Of a stretch of DNA of 64,000 nucleotides, positions 36,681 to 45,156 are shown piece after piece. Source of the stretch: Streptomyces sp. CB01635 (GTDB lineage: Bacteria > Actinomycetota > Actinomycetes > Streptomycetales > Streptomycetaceae). The stretch spans positions 1-64,000 of the forward strand of contig NZ_NNBL01000001.1 in the NCBI RefSeq assembly GCF_002803065.1, read 5' to 3'. The position numbers and the translations under genes are program-made. The first letter of the stretch is position 1. Each line of letters begins with the position of its first letter. The notes below the pieces were generated by a model. That model did no database searches and was not told the DNA's origin. It saw only the letters and a program-made list of their open reading frames with translations.

Positions 36681-37805
36681 ATGGCAGGTACTGACCGCGA
36701 GAAGGCGCTCGACGCCGCGCTCGCACAGATTGAACGGCAATTCGGCAAGGGCGCAGTGATGCGCATGGGCGAGCGGCCGAATGAGCCCATCGAGGTCATC
36801 CCCACCGGGTCGACCGCGCTCGACGTGGCCCTCGGCGTCGGCGGTCTGCCGCGCGGCCGTGTGGTGGAGGTGTACGGGCCGGAGTCCTCCGGTAAGACGA
36901 CCCTGACGCTGCACGCCGTGGCGAACGCCCAGAAGGCCGGCGGCTCGGTGGCCTTCATCGACGCCGAGCATGCGCTGGACCCCGAGTACGCCAAGAAGCT
37001 CGGCGTGGACATCGACAACCTGATCCTGTCCCAGCCGGACAACGGCGAGCAGGCGCTCGAGATCGTCGACATGCTGGTCCGCTCCGGCGCGCTCGACCTG
37101 ATCGTCATCGACTCCGTCGCCGCCCTGGTGCCGCGCGCGGAGATCGAGGGCGAGATGGGCGACTCGCACGTGGGTCTGCAGGCCCGCCTGATGAGCCAGG
37201 CGCTCCGGAAGATCACCAGCGCGCTCAACCAGTCGAAGACCACCGCGATCTTCATCAACCAGCTGCGCGAGAAGATCGGCGTGATGTTCGGCTCCCCGGA
37301 GACGACGACCGGTGGCCGTGCGCTCAAGTTCTACGCCTCGGTGCGACTCGACATCCGCCGTATCGAGACGCTGAAGGACGGCACCGACGCGGTCGGTAAC
37401 CGCACGCGCGTCAAGGTCGTCAAGAACAAGGTCGCGCCGCCCTTCAAGCAGGCCGAGTTCGACATCCTCTACGGCCAGGGCATCAGCCGCGAGGGCGGCC
37501 TGATCGACATGGGCGTGGAGAACGGCTTCGTGCGCAAGGCCGGCGCCTGGTACACGTACGAGGGCGACCAGCTCGGCCAGGGCAAGGAGAACGCGCGCAA
37601 CTTCCTGAGGGACAACCCCGACCTGGCCAACGAGATCGAGAAGAAGATCAAGGAGAAGCTGGGCGTCGGTGTGAAGCCGGAGGCGCCCACGGCCGAGCCC
37701 GGTGCCGACGCGGCGGGTGCCACCCCCGCCGAGGACGCGGCCAAGACGGTGCCCGCGCCCGCGGCCAAGGCCACCAAGTCCAAGGCCGCGGCGGTCAAGA
37801 GCTAG
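36681..37805 (+). CDS. recA: Recombinase RecA
   Basis: RecA forms filaments on single-stranded DNA, carries out strand exchange and triggers LexA self-cleavage. The 374-residue protein has Walker [10 protein letters not shown] (about residues 66-74), the [13 protein letters not shown] segment, Walker [11 protein letters not shown], loop L2 [17 protein letters not shown], and a C-terminal domain. Residues of about 335-374 are an Ala/Pro/Lys-rich tail (ending [12 protein letters not shown]), longer than in E. coli and positively charged, typical for Streptomyces. ATG 36681 is preceded by GGTGGA; upstream frame is open but contains the promoter motif. recX starts three bases after the stop. Confidence 0.98.
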   Translation: MAGTDREKALDAALAQIERQFGKGAVMRMGERPNEPIEVIPTGSTALDVALGVGGLPRGRVVEVYGPESSGKTTLTLHAVANAQKAGGSVAFIDAEHALDPEYAKKLGVDIDNLILSQPDNGEQALEIVDMLVRSGALDLIVIDSVAALVPRAEIEGEMGDSHVGLQARLMSQALRKITSALNQSKTTAIFINQLREKIGVMFGSPETTTGGRALKFYASVRLDIRRIETLKDGTDAVGNRTRVKVVKNKVAPPFKQAEFDILYGQGISREGGLIDMGVENGFVRKAGAWYTYEGDQLGQGKENARNFLRDNPDLANEIEKKIKEKLGVGVKPEAPTAEPGADAAGATPAEDAAKTVPAPAAKATKSKAAAVKS

Positions 37806-37808
37806 TCC

Positions 37809-38576
37809 GTGACGCGACGAACCGACTGGGCCGATCACGCCTACTCCACCTCCCCGGCGGACCTGGGCGACGGAAGCCCGGGCGACCTGGACGGGCACGG
37901 GGCGCCGCGTGACGGCGACGGACCGCGTGACGGCGACAGTCCACGGGGCGGTGGCGGTACTCGTGACGGCGGACGCAGTCGTGGCCGTCGGCGCGGCAGC
38001 TTCGGCGAAGCGGCCGGAGGACGACAGGGCAGCGGCTCCCCAACCTCGTCGAGGGCCGAGAAGGGGGAGCCGCCTGCCGACCCGGCGGAGCGGGCGCGCG
38101 GCATCTGCCTGCGCCTGCTCACCGGACAACCGCGTACGCGCAAGCAACTCGCCGACGCGCTGGCGAAGCGGGACATCCCCGATGAGGTGGCGGAGGAAGT
38201 GCTGTCCCGCTTCGAGGAGGTCGGCCTGATCAACGACGGCGCCTTCGCGGACGCCTGGGTGGAGTCGCGGCACCACGGCCGGGGGCTGGCCCGGCGGGCG
38301 CTCGCCCGGGAGCTGCGCACCAAGGGGGTGGACTCCACGGTGATCGACGAGGCCGTCGGGCAGCTCGACTCCGAGCAGGAGGAGGAGACCGCCCGCGAGC
38401 TCGTGGCCCGCAAGCTCCGCTCCACACGCGGCCTCGACCGCGACAAGCGCCTGCGCCGCCTCGCGGGCATGCTCGCCCGCAAGGGATACCCGGAGGGCAT
38501 GGCGCTCAGGGTGGTCCGCCAGGCGCTGGAGGAAGAGGGCGAGGAGACCGAGGACCTCGGGCTGGGGGACTTCTAG
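37809..38576 (+). CDS. recX: RecA regulatory protein RecX
   Basis: RecX caps and limits RecA filaments. The conserved C-terminal part is complete: AERARGICLRLLTGQPRTRKQLADAL, VLSRFEEVGLINDGAFADAWV, ALARELRTKGV and LARKGYPEGMALRVVR, giving three three-helix repeats (about residues 92-250). The first 90 residues are a disordered Asp/Gly/Arg-rich extension with imperfect PRDGDG/PRGGGG repeats, much longer than in other bacteria. The GTG start follows the recA stop closely, consistent with cotranscription. Confidence 0.95.
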   Translation: MTRRTDWADHAYSTSPADLGDGSPGDLDGHGAPRDGDGPRDGDSPRGGGGTRDGGRSRGRRRGSFGEAAGGRQGSGSPTSSRAEKGEPPADPAERARGICLRLLTGQPRTRKQLADALAKRDIPDEVAEEVLSRFEEVGLINDGAFADAWVESRHHGRGLARRALARELRTKGVDSTVIDEAVGQLDSEQEEETARELVARKLRSTRGLDRDKRLRRLAGMLARKGYPEGMALRVVRQALEEEGEETEDLGLGDF

Positions 38577-38581
38577 CCCCC

Positions 38582-38662
38582 CGGGTGAGGACTCTGAGCT
38601 TTCCTCGGTAAGGGGCTGAGCTCTGCCGGGTGAGGAGCTGGTGAGCTCCGCCTGGTGAGGGG
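38582..38662 (+). repeat. Short degenerate direct repeats after recX
   Basis: Three to four units of GGTGAGG or GGTAAGG (at about 38584, 38607, 38629 and 38653) each followed by a CTGAGCTC-like stretch and spaced 22-24 bases. No coding role is apparent; they precede the terminator hairpin. Confidence 0.45.
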
Positions 38663-38699
38663 GAGGGCGGCGTCGGTACGGGGGTCCGACGCCGCCCTC
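38663..38699 (+). terminator. Hairpin terminator of recA-recX
   Basis: GAGGGCGGCGTCGG pairs perfectly (14 bp) with CCGACGCCGCCCTC around a nine-base loop. There is no T-run, as often in high-GC genomes. Confidence 0.7.
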
Positions 38700-38713
38700 G
38701 CCCTCACCCAGGT

Positions 38714-38770
38714 GGGGTTAACCCCCGGGTCATGACGCCTGGTCACCGCAGTGCACAAGGATGTGTGCAC
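38714..38770. promoter_or_regulatory. Two palindromes before the ArsR-type gene: candidate autoregulatory site
   Basis: GGGGTTAACCCC (38714-38725) is a perfect 12-bp palindrome, and GTGCACA-aggatg-TGTGCAC (38751-38770) is a perfect 7-bp inverted repeat. Both lie just upstream of the regulator's ATG 38787, where an autorepressor would be expected to bind. Binding is inferred from position. Confidence 0.5.
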
Positions 38771-38786
38771 AGGCGACTGTGTACGC

Positions 38787-39512
38787 ATGACACCGGAACC
38801 CGGCTCCGCCACTCCCGCCGGCGGCCAGGAGCTGAGCGATCTCAGCGCTCTGAAGGCGCTGGCTCAGCCCCGCCGCCAGCAGATCCTCCAGCACCTCACC
38901 CTCCACGGCCCCGCGACCTCGGCGATGCTCGCCCGCGACCTCGGGCTCAACACCGGTGCCACCAGCTACCACCTGCGTGAGCTGGCCCGCTACGGATTCA
39001 CCGAGGAGAGCTCGCCCCAGGACCAGAGTGTGGGCGGGCGCGAGCGCTGGTGGCGAGCCGTCCCGGGCGACCGCCGTTTCCCACCCCACAGCCGCCAGAA
39101 CCCCGAAACCCGGCTCGTCATGGACGAGTTGAACCACCTCTCGTACGCCGCCGACCTCGAACTCTTCGAGCGGCTCCAGCGGCAGGGGCAGAACCTGGGG
39201 GAGTGGGCCGACGCCTTCCCGTACTCACGCGGCACGATCCGACTCACGCTGCCCGAACTCCGCGCGTTCTTCGAGGAGTTCATCGCGCTCCTCAACCGCT
39301 ACAAGCGCCCCGACAGCGAGACTCCGGACGGCGCACGCACCGTCCTGACCCGCCTGCTCGCCTTCCCCGCGCCGGCCCACCCCGACGACGCCGACGACGC
39401 CCGCCCCAACGACGCTAAGGCCCCGGCGCGCCGGGCTCCGGCCGACGGGAATCAGACCCCGGCCGAGGGAATCCAGGCCCTCGACAACACCGCAGAGACG
39501 GACACGCCATGA
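38787..39512 (+). CDS. ArsR-type winged-helix transcriptional regulator
   Basis: The N-terminal 80 residues form a winged helix of the HTH_20/ArsR type (LSALKALAQPRRQQILQHLTL, SAMLARDLGLNTGATSYHLREL) followed by the wing containing GGRERWWRAVPGDRRF. The C-terminal half is alpha-helical (about residues 110-185) with no metal-binding cysteine cluster, so it senses something other than metals, perhaps the load on its partner permease. Starts at GTG 38751 and ATG 38787 are both in frame; the ATG is preferred because the GTG lies within a palindrome. The stop overlaps the start of the permease gene (ATGA), so they are coupled. Confidence 0.82.
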   Translation: MTPEPGSATPAGGQELSDLSALKALAQPRRQQILQHLTLHGPATSAMLARDLGLNTGATSYHLRELARYGFTEESSPQDQSVGGRERWWRAVPGDRRFPPHSRQNPETRLVMDELNHLSYAADLELFERLQRQGQNLGEWADAFPYSRGTIRLTLPELRAFFEEFIALLNRYKRPDSETPDGARTVLTRLLAFPAPAHPDDADDARPNDAKAPARRAPADGNQTPAEGIQALDNTAETDTP

Positions 39513-42049
39513 TGCTGCGCTACGCACTGCACACCGTCCGGGACCGCAAAGGGGGGTTCCTCGGTGCCTTCCTCGCCCTCATGTGCGCGGCCGCACTCAT
39601 CACGGCCTGCGGCACCCTTCTGGAGACCGGCCTGCGCGGCACCATCCGCACCGAGCGGTACGCGGCCGCCCCCGTCGTCGTATCCGCCGACCAGAACGTC
39701 CACAAGACCACGGTCAAGCACAAGAAGGGCAAGACCAAGGTCAAGCACAAGGCCAAACCGATCGCCGAGCGGGCCTGGCTGCCTGAGGACACCGCGCGAC
39801 GGCTCCGCGACCTCCCGGGCGTCGAGCGGATCGTCCCCGAACTCACCTTCCTGGCCCATCCCTTGTCGCCAGGAGCCGCCGACCCCGACCGGCCCGCGTA
39901 CGGGCATGCCTGGGACTCCGCCGCGCTGACCCCCTACGCGCTGACAACCGGCACCGCACCCACCAAGCCCCAGGACCTCGTCGTGGACCGGGACCTGGCC
40001 GACCGCACCCACCTGGCGCCAGGAGACAGCCTCACCGTCCAGTCCACCCAGGCACCGCGCACCTACCGCGTGACCGGAATCGCCGCGCCCGCCGGGCACG
40101 CGTCAGTGACCCACCAGACCTCGCTGTTCTTCACCACCTCAGAGGCCCGGCGCCTCGCCGACCACCCCGGCCGGGTCACCGCCATCGGCGTCATCCCCGC
40201 CTCCGGCCAGAAGCCGGCAGAGCTGGCGCGTGCCGTCGCGAAGGCTCTCGACGGCACGACCGCCCAGGTCGCCACCGGCGACGCCCGAGGCCCCGTCGAG
40301 TTCCTCGACGCCGCGGGGGCTCGCATCAAGCTCGTCAGCATGGGTGGCGCGATGGGCGGCACCTCCCTCCTCGTCGCCGTCCTGGTAGTCGTCGGCACCT
40401 TCGCGCTCTCCGTCCAGCAACGCCACCGCGAACTCGCCCTGTTGCGCGCCATCGCCGCCACGCCCGGGCAGATCCGCAAGCTCCTCGGGCGTGAGGCGCT
40501 CATCGTCGGCGCCGCCGCGGGCGTCCTCGGCTCCCTCGCCGGGCTTCCGCTCGGAGGGTGGCTGTACCACCGCTTCGTCGCACTCGGAGCGGTGCCGCCG
40601 ACCCTCGAACGGACCGTCAGCGTCTTCCCGCTGTTCGCGGCCGTCGGCGCCACGCTGCTCGGCGCCTGGGCCGCCGCCCAGATCTCAGCCCGCCGCATCG
40701 CCCGTATCCGCCCCGCCGAAGCGCTCGCGGAGGCCAGGGTCGAGCGTTCTCGGCCCACCTGGGGCCGCATCGCAGCCGGAATCGCGCTTCTCGCGGGCGG
40801 CGCCGTCCTCGTTGCCGTACTCAGCGTGCTGCGCACCGAACCCGCGTCAACTCCCGTGACCTTCCTAGCCGTTGTCGTCCTCGCCTCCTCCGTCGCGCTG
40901 CTCGGCCCGCTCCTGGTGAAGGGCGCCGCGGCCCTCCTCGCCGGACCTCTGGGCCTTGCGGGACCCGGCGGCAAACTGGCCACCGCCAACCTCCGCGGCA
41001 ACGCGGCCCGGATGGCCGCCGTCGTCACCCCGCTCGCCCTCCTCATCGGTATGACCTGCACCGTCCTCTTCACCCAGCCGACCTTGGGCAACGCGGCCCG
41101 CGCCCAGGCACGCGAAGGCATCCGGGCAGACTGGATCGTCGCGGCGCAGGGTCCTGGTGTGCCCGCCGAGGCCGCACGCGAGATCCGCAAAACCAAGGGC
41201 ACCGTCGCGACCGAGGTCGTCTGCACCACCGTGCGCGTAGGACTTGCCAAGTACCCGGCTCAGGGAATCACCCGCGAAGGCCTCACCCGCACGTGGGACC
41301 CGGACGTCACCGCGGGATCGCTCAAGGATTTCCGGCAGGACGGCGTCGCCGTCAGCGAACTCGCCGCCGACCAGCTCCACTTGAAGCCTGGCAGCAGGCT
41401 GAAGCTGACGCTCGGGGACGGCACACCGGCCACCCTCACCGTGACGGCCGTCTACGCGAAGGGTCTCGGCTTCGGCGATCTGACCCTGGCCCATGATCTG
41501 GTGGCCCGGCACGTCGACAATCCCCTCGCCTCCTCCGTACTCGTCAGGACCAGCCGTACACAGAAACAACTCGTGGGCACCGTTCGGGAGTTCCCGGGTC
41601 TGCGCGTCCTCGCCCCCGCGGCGGCCGACGACCTCCAGGCCGAACGCCAGCAGGACAACGCCGAGGTCAACCTCCTCGCCATGGGCCTGATCCTCGCGTT
41701 CACCGCGATCGCCGTCGTGAACACCCTCGCGATGTCGGTCTCCGAACGCATCCGGGAGTTCGCGATGCTCCGTCTCGCCGGCGCCACCCGCCGTCAGGTC
41801 CTGAGGATGCTACGCACCGAGGCCCTCGCCGTGCTGTTCATCGGCACGACTCTGGGCAGCGGTATCGCTCTGGCCGTCCTGACGGCGTTCAGCGTCGGCA
41901 TGACCGGCAGCGCCGCCCCCGCCGTCACACCCCTCGTCTACATGGCCGTGATCGCCGCCGCCGGACTCCTCGCGCTCACCGCGACCGCGCTGCCAGGCCG
42001 CGCCGCCCTGAAGCCCCGTCCGGTCGAGGTGGCAACAGCCAAGGAGTAA
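39509..42049 (+). CDS. ABC transporter permease, FtsX/MacB type, two-module
   Basis: The 846-residue protein has two FtsX-type modules of four transmembrane segments and large extracellular loops: N-terminal segment LGAFLALMCAAALITACG, the group around residues 280-420 (MGGTSLLVAVLVVVGTFALSVQQRHRELALLRAIAATPGQIRKLL in three parts), and the C-terminal group (AFTAIAVVNTLAMSVSERIREFAMLRLAGATRRQVLRML, near residues 725-765, and IAAAGLLALTATALPGRAAL). A Lys-rich insertion lies in the first loop (HKKGKTKVKHKAK). In other bacteria such permeases are driven by an ATPase encoded next door; none is adjacent here. The ArsR gene upstream overlaps by four bases. Confidence 0.88.
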   Translation: MMLRYALHTVRDRKGGFLGAFLALMCAAALITACGTLLETGLRGTIRTERYAAAPVVVSADQNVHKTTVKHKKGKTKVKHKAKPIAERAWLPEDTARRLRDLPGVERIVPELTFLAHPLSPGAADPDRPAYGHAWDSAALTPYALTTGTAPTKPQDLVVDRDLADRTHLAPGDSLTVQSTQAPRTYRVTGIAAPAGHASVTHQTSLFFTTSEARRLADHPGRVTAIGVIPASGQKPAELARAVAKALDGTTAQVATGDARGPVEFLDAAGARIKLVSMGGAMGGTSLLVAVLVVVGTFALSVQQRHRELALLRAIAATPGQIRKLLGREALIVGAAAGVLGSLAGLPLGGWLYHRFVALGAVPPTLERTVSVFPLFAAVGATLLGAWAAAQISARRIARIRPAEALAEARVERSRPTWGRIAAGIALLAGGAVLVAVLSVLRTEPASTPVTFLAVVVLASSVALLGPLLVKGAAALLAGPLGLAGPGGKLATANLRGNAARMAAVVTPLALLIGMTCTVLFTQPTLGNAARAQAREGIRADWIVAAQGPGVPAEAAREIRKTKGTVATEVVCTTVRVGLAKYPAQGITREGLTRTWDPDVTAGSLKDFRQDGVAVSELAADQLHLKPGSRLKLTLGDGTPATLTVTAVYAKGLGFGDLTLAHDLVARHVDNPLASSVLVRTSRTQKQLVGTVREFPGLRVLAPAAADDLQAERQQDNAEVNLLAMGLILAFTAIAVVNTLAMSVSERIREFAMLRLAGATRRQVLRMLRTEALAVLFIGTTLGSGIALAVLTAFSVGMTGSAAPAVTPLVYMAVIAAAGLLALTATALPGRAALKPRPVEVATAKE

Positions 42050-42062
42050 GGGGCAGTACGCA

Positions 42063-42098
42063 ATGGTGGGCGCCCCTTACCTCGGGGGTGCCCACCAT
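42063..42098. terminator. Hairpin between convergent permease and rhodanese genes
   Basis: ATGGTGGGCGCCCC pairs with GGGGTGCCCACCAT around an eight-base loop, with one G:T pair. It lies 13 bases after the permease stop and could serve both strands. Confidence 0.75.
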
Positions 42099-42126
42099 CA
42101 CGTACACCTGCGACCTCACGCGACCG

Positions 42127-42621
42127 TCACTCGGCTGCCACCGGCAGTCCCGCCGCCTTCCACGCCTGGAAGCCGCCCACCAGATCGGTGGCCCGGTGCA
42201 GCCCCAGCTGCCGCAGGGAGACGGCGGCGAGGCTCGACGCGTATCCCTCGTTGCACACGACCACGACGCGCAGATCGTGGCTCGTCGCCTCGGCTGCGCG
42301 ATGGCTGCCCTGGGGGTCGAGCCGCCACTCCAGTTCGTTGCGCTCCACCACGAGCGCCCCGGGGATCAGCCCGTCCCGCTCCCGCAGCGCCGCGTACCGG
42401 ATGTCGACGAGGAGCGCGTCGCCCGTCGTGGCGGCCGCGTACGCCTCACCGGCCTCGACCCGGTCCAGACCGAGGCGCACCCGATCGAGCAACTCGTCGA
42501 TTCCCTCAGGCCGTTCACTCCGCGAGCCGCTCAAGCCACCCGCGCCACCCGCGCCACCCACGCCGCTCACGCCGCCACTCACCTCATTAGTCACGTCACC
42601 CACCCTGCCCCCTCCGCTCAC
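42127..42621 (-). CDS. Rhodanese-like sulfurtransferase
   Basis: Rhodaneses move sulfane sulfur from thiosulfate or persulfides through an active-site cysteine. The 164-residue product has a single domain (about residues 45-164): LLVDIRYAALRERDGLIPGAL, RNELEWRLDP, the loop CNEGYASSLAA with catalytic Cys, and GGFQAWKAAGLPVA. The first 40 residues are Gly/Val/Ser-rich (GGVSGVGGAGGAGGLSG), probably disordered; a later start is possible. Its GTG overlaps the cysteine dioxygenase stop (GTGA), so the two enzymes are made together. Cysteine dioxygenase and persulfide-handling rhodaneses act in linked oxidation steps of cysteine sulfur. Confidence 0.9.
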   Translation of the reverse strand: MSGGGRVGDVTNEVSGGVSGVGGAGGAGGLSGSRSERPEGIDELLDRVRLGLDRVEAGEAYAAATTGDALLVDIRYAALRERDGLIPGALVVERNELEWRLDPQGSHRAAEATSHDLRVVVVCNEGYASSLAAVSLRQLGLHRATDLVGGFQAWKAAGLPVAAE

Positions 42622-43145
42622 TGCCAGTCCTCCGGCCGCTCCACCGTCTCGAGCCGCAGCACCGCGCCCGCGCGGCTGTAGCGGCGGATCTGGGGGAGTG
42701 GCGGGTAGTAGGCGTGCACGGAGATCGCGTGCTCGCTGGTGGACTCGTTGAGGACCTCGTGCACATGGTGCTGTCCGAAGGCCCTGCCCTTGCCCGCGGC
42801 CAGCGTCCGTTCGCGGTCCACGTCCTCGGACAGCTCAAGCGTCTTCCAGCCGTCGGCGGGCAGCCGGGCCGCGAGTGAGTTCTCCTTGAGTTCGCCCGAC
42901 GCCGTGAGGAAGGCGCCGACGGATTCGGCGTGGTCGTGCCAGCCGGTGCCCGTGCCGGGCGGCCAGCCGATGAGCCATGCCTCGCTGCCGCCGGGCCCTT
43001 CGAGCCGCACCCACGTGCGGCCCTCGGGGTCCAGGGGGAGCGAGGCGATGAGTTCGTGGTCCTCGGCGGTACGGCGTACGAAGTCGAGGAGGTCACGCTG
43101 CGTGGGCGCGGCGGTCGCCAGGGAAGGGGAGGGTGAGGCAGACAC
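42618..43145 (-). CDS. Cysteine dioxygenase
   Basis: This enzyme oxidises cysteine to cysteine sulfinate with non-haem iron. The 175-residue cupin has GTGWHDHAESVGAFLTASG with the iron ligands His-x-His, and HHVHEVLNESTSEHAISVHAYYPPL with the third His. The C-terminal MRRY-type segment is PQIRRYSRAGAVLRLE. The length equals that of other bacterial cysteine dioxygenases. GTG 43145 is chosen; AGGAC lies at suitable spacing. A Cys-rich leader peptide ORF lies 100 bases upstream. It is coupled to the rhodanese downstream. Confidence 0.93.
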   Translation of the reverse strand: MSASPSPSLATAAPTQRDLLDFVRRTAEDHELIASLPLDPEGRTWVRLEGPGGSEAWLIGWPPGTGTGWHDHAESVGAFLTASGELKENSLAARLPADGWKTLELSEDVDRERTLAAGKGRAFGQHHVHEVLNESTSEHAISVHAYYPPLPQIRRYSRAGAVLRLETVERPEDWQ

Positions 43146-43244
43146 AGATACCGTCCTGAAGGTTCGCGGAGAGTGCGCGAGAAGCCCCGGAAGAACCGGT
43201 GAACCCGGGAAGAAGGGGGGATCGCGCAGAGGGAAGAAGCGAAT

Positions 43245-43331
43245 TCAGCAGGACGGGCGACACACGCAGCCCACATAGCGGACGAGGTCCATATGGACCC
43301 TCCGCCACAGGCGCACATCGGTGTCGGTCAC
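43245..43331 (-). CDS. Cys-rich leader peptide upstream of cysteine dioxygenase
   Basis: A 28-codon open frame beginning GTG 43331 ends RYVGCVCRPSC followed by a TGA stop. A shorter version from ATG 43292 (MDLVRYVGCVCRPSC) has GGAGG six bases upstream, the best ribosome site in the region. The sequence RVHMDLVRYVGCVCRPSC with its upstream Arg/Trp-rich part is of the type annotated as putative leader peptide in streptomycetes. Three of the last seven residues are Cys, as expected for a cysteine-sensing translation attenuator in front of cysteine genes. No clear attenuator hairpin was found in the 100 bases to the next gene. It starts 33 bases after the monooxygenase stop on the same strand. 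Confidence 0.72.
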   Translation of the reverse strand: MTDTDVRLWRRVHMDLVRYVGCVCRPSC

Positions 43332-43363
43332 GCTCCGGAGTACACCATGGCGGAGGGGGTCGG

Positions 43364-44971
43364 TCAACTCGTTCCGGCGGCGCTCCCGGCCTTCGCGCCG
43401 TTCTCCACGGGCCCCCCGAGCGCGGCTTGCGCGGCCGCGTACAGCTGAGCGGGATGCACCCCGCTCAGGGCCGTGACCAGGTGGCCGTCCGGGCGTACAA
43501 GCAGCACGGAGTGCGCCGGGGCGCCCGGGTAACTCTCCGCAACGAGCAGCTCCGCCTCGTGCGGCAGCGCCGTGACGGCGGCCGCGAGCCGTGGCATGAC
43601 CCCGGCCGAGACCCAGTGCCGCCGCTCCCACACGCCAGTGCCGGGCGCGATCAGAACGACGAGCAGGCGCCCGAGGCCGAGCCGGTCCCGCAGCCGGGCG
43701 AAGGACCCGTCGGGCGCCGTGACCCGCACGTCCCGGATGGGCGCGCCCGGAGCCGTACCCACGTCGACCGCGGCTTCCGGGGGCTCCGGCGCGAGAGGCG
43801 ACTCGGCGTACGCCCCCAGAGCGCCCAGCGCCCCGTGCCCCAGATGACCGTCCGTGAGCAGCGCGTCATGGCCGCGCGCTGATCCGGCGACGTACGAGCG
43901 CAGCCCTTTGCCGCCTCGCAGTATCGGCAGCGCCTGGTCGGCGGCGCGCAGCCGGCCCGCGACGACGGCGCGGCGCTCGGCCTGATAGCTGTCGAGGAGC
44001 GCCTCGTGCGGGCCGTCGTGCCAGGCGAGGGCCAGCTTCCAGGCGAGGTTGTCCGCGTCCCGCAGGCCCTCGTCGAGGCCCTGGGTGCCGAGCGCGCCGA
44101 GCAGGTGCGCCGCGTCACCGGCGAGGAAGACCCGGCCGACCCGCCACCGCCGGGCCAGGCGGTGGTGAACCGTGTGCACCCCCGTGTCCAGCAGCTCGTA
44201 CGGCGGTGTCGAGCCATCGCACCAGCCGGCCAGCGTCTCCCGGATGCGGGTCACCAGGATGTCGGGCGTGACCAGCTCGCTACGGGGCGGCAGCAGCCAG
44301 TCGAGGCGCCAGACGCCGTCGGCGAGGGGGCGGCCGACGACCTCCCCGCCGGACGGGCCCGACGTCCGCCAGCGAAGGCTCCGATGGAGCAACGCCTCGC
44401 CGGGCCACGGAAGTTCCGTGCGCAGCGCGGCGACGGCGTGTCGCTCGACGGCCGTGCGGCCGGGGAAGCGGATGTCGAGCAGCTTGCGGACCGTGGAGCG
44501 CGGTCCGTCGCAGCCCACCAGGAAGCTCCCGCGCCACCAGGTGCCCTTCGGCCCGCGCGTGTGTGCGGTCAGTGCGCCGCTCTCCTGCTCGATCGAGTCG
44601 AGGCGGCTGTTCACGGCGATCCTGATGAGCCGCTCGCCGTCGGCGGCCTCCCGCAGTGAGCCGGTCAGCTCGTGCTGGGCCAGATGCAGGGGCGAGGGCA
44701 TCTGCTCACCGAAGGTGAGCTCCCGCATCACCTGTTTGCGCCGCAGGGAACGCCAGCCGGTCCAGCGCGTGCCCGTCTTGTCGAACGACGTCCGGGCGAG
44801 CCGCTCCACGAGGGCGGCGGTGTCCTCGCGGAGGATCACGGTCCGTGCGGGCCGTTGTTCGTCCTTGCCCGGGCCCTCGTCGAGCACTACGGAGGGCACG
44901 CCCTGGCGGGCGAGAGCGAGGGAGAGCGTGAGCCCGACGGGGCCGGCGCCGACGACGATCACCGGGTCCAC
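43364..44971 (-). CDS. FAD-dependent aromatic monooxygenase
   Basis: The 535-residue flavoprotein has the class A hydroxylase layout: dinucleotide-binding GAGPVGLTLSLALARQG at residues of about 8-24, LVGCDGPRSTVRKLL (DG motif), and RVFLAGDAAHLLGALGTQGLDEGLRDADNLAWKLALAWHDG (GD motif with adjoining helices, shown in parts; about residues 275-320). The C-terminal third (about 400-535) is a thioredoxin-like domain as in phenol hydroxylase relatives. The substrate is probably aromatic. GTG 44971 has AGGAGG ahead, and the frame is open further upstream (45061) without homology. No partner genes for a complete pathway adjoin. Confidence 0.88.
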   Translation of the reverse strand: MDPVIVVGAGPVGLTLSLALARQGVPSVVLDEGPGKDEQRPARTVILREDTAALVERLARTSFDKTGTRWTGWRSLRRKQVMRELTFGEQMPSPLHLAQHELTGSLREAADGERLIRIAVNSRLDSIEQESGALTAHTRGPKGTWWRGSFLVGCDGPRSTVRKLLDIRFPGRTAVERHAVAALRTELPWPGEALLHRSLRWRTSGPSGGEVVGRPLADGVWRLDWLLPPRSELVTPDILVTRIRETLAGWCDGSTPPYELLDTGVHTVHHRLARRWRVGRVFLAGDAAHLLGALGTQGLDEGLRDADNLAWKLALAWHDGPHEALLDSYQAERRAVVAGRLRAADQALPILRGGKGLRSYVAGSARGHDALLTDGHLGHGALGALGAYAESPLAPEPPEAAVDVGTAPGAPIRDVRVTAPDGSFARLRDRLGLGRLLVVLIAPGTGVWERRHWVSAGVMPRLAAAVTALPHEAELLVAESYPGAPAHSVLLVRPDGHLVTALSGVHPAQLYAAAQAALGGPVENGAKAGSAAGTS

Positions 44972-45087
44972 GGCGCGGCTCCTCCTGCCCCGGGGAGTGC
45001 TGTGGGAGGCGTACAAGAAAGGGCAGTTGGAGCGGGGTGCGCGATCACAGAACGTATGCAACCCATTGCCGGTGCTTGCGTCAAGTG

Positions 45088-45121
45088 ACGGAGGCAGTGG
45101 CGATCATGCCACTGCCTCCGT
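45088..45121. terminator. Terminator between gluD and the monooxygenase gene
   Basis: ACGGAGGCAGTGGC pairs with GCCACTGCCTCCGT around a six-base loop (gatcat). The hairpin lies 36 bases after the gluD stop and is followed by TTT on the + strand. Confidence 0.82.
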
Positions 45122-45156
45122 TTGCTCACATCTCGTCAGTTCTTCTGCAGGGCCGT

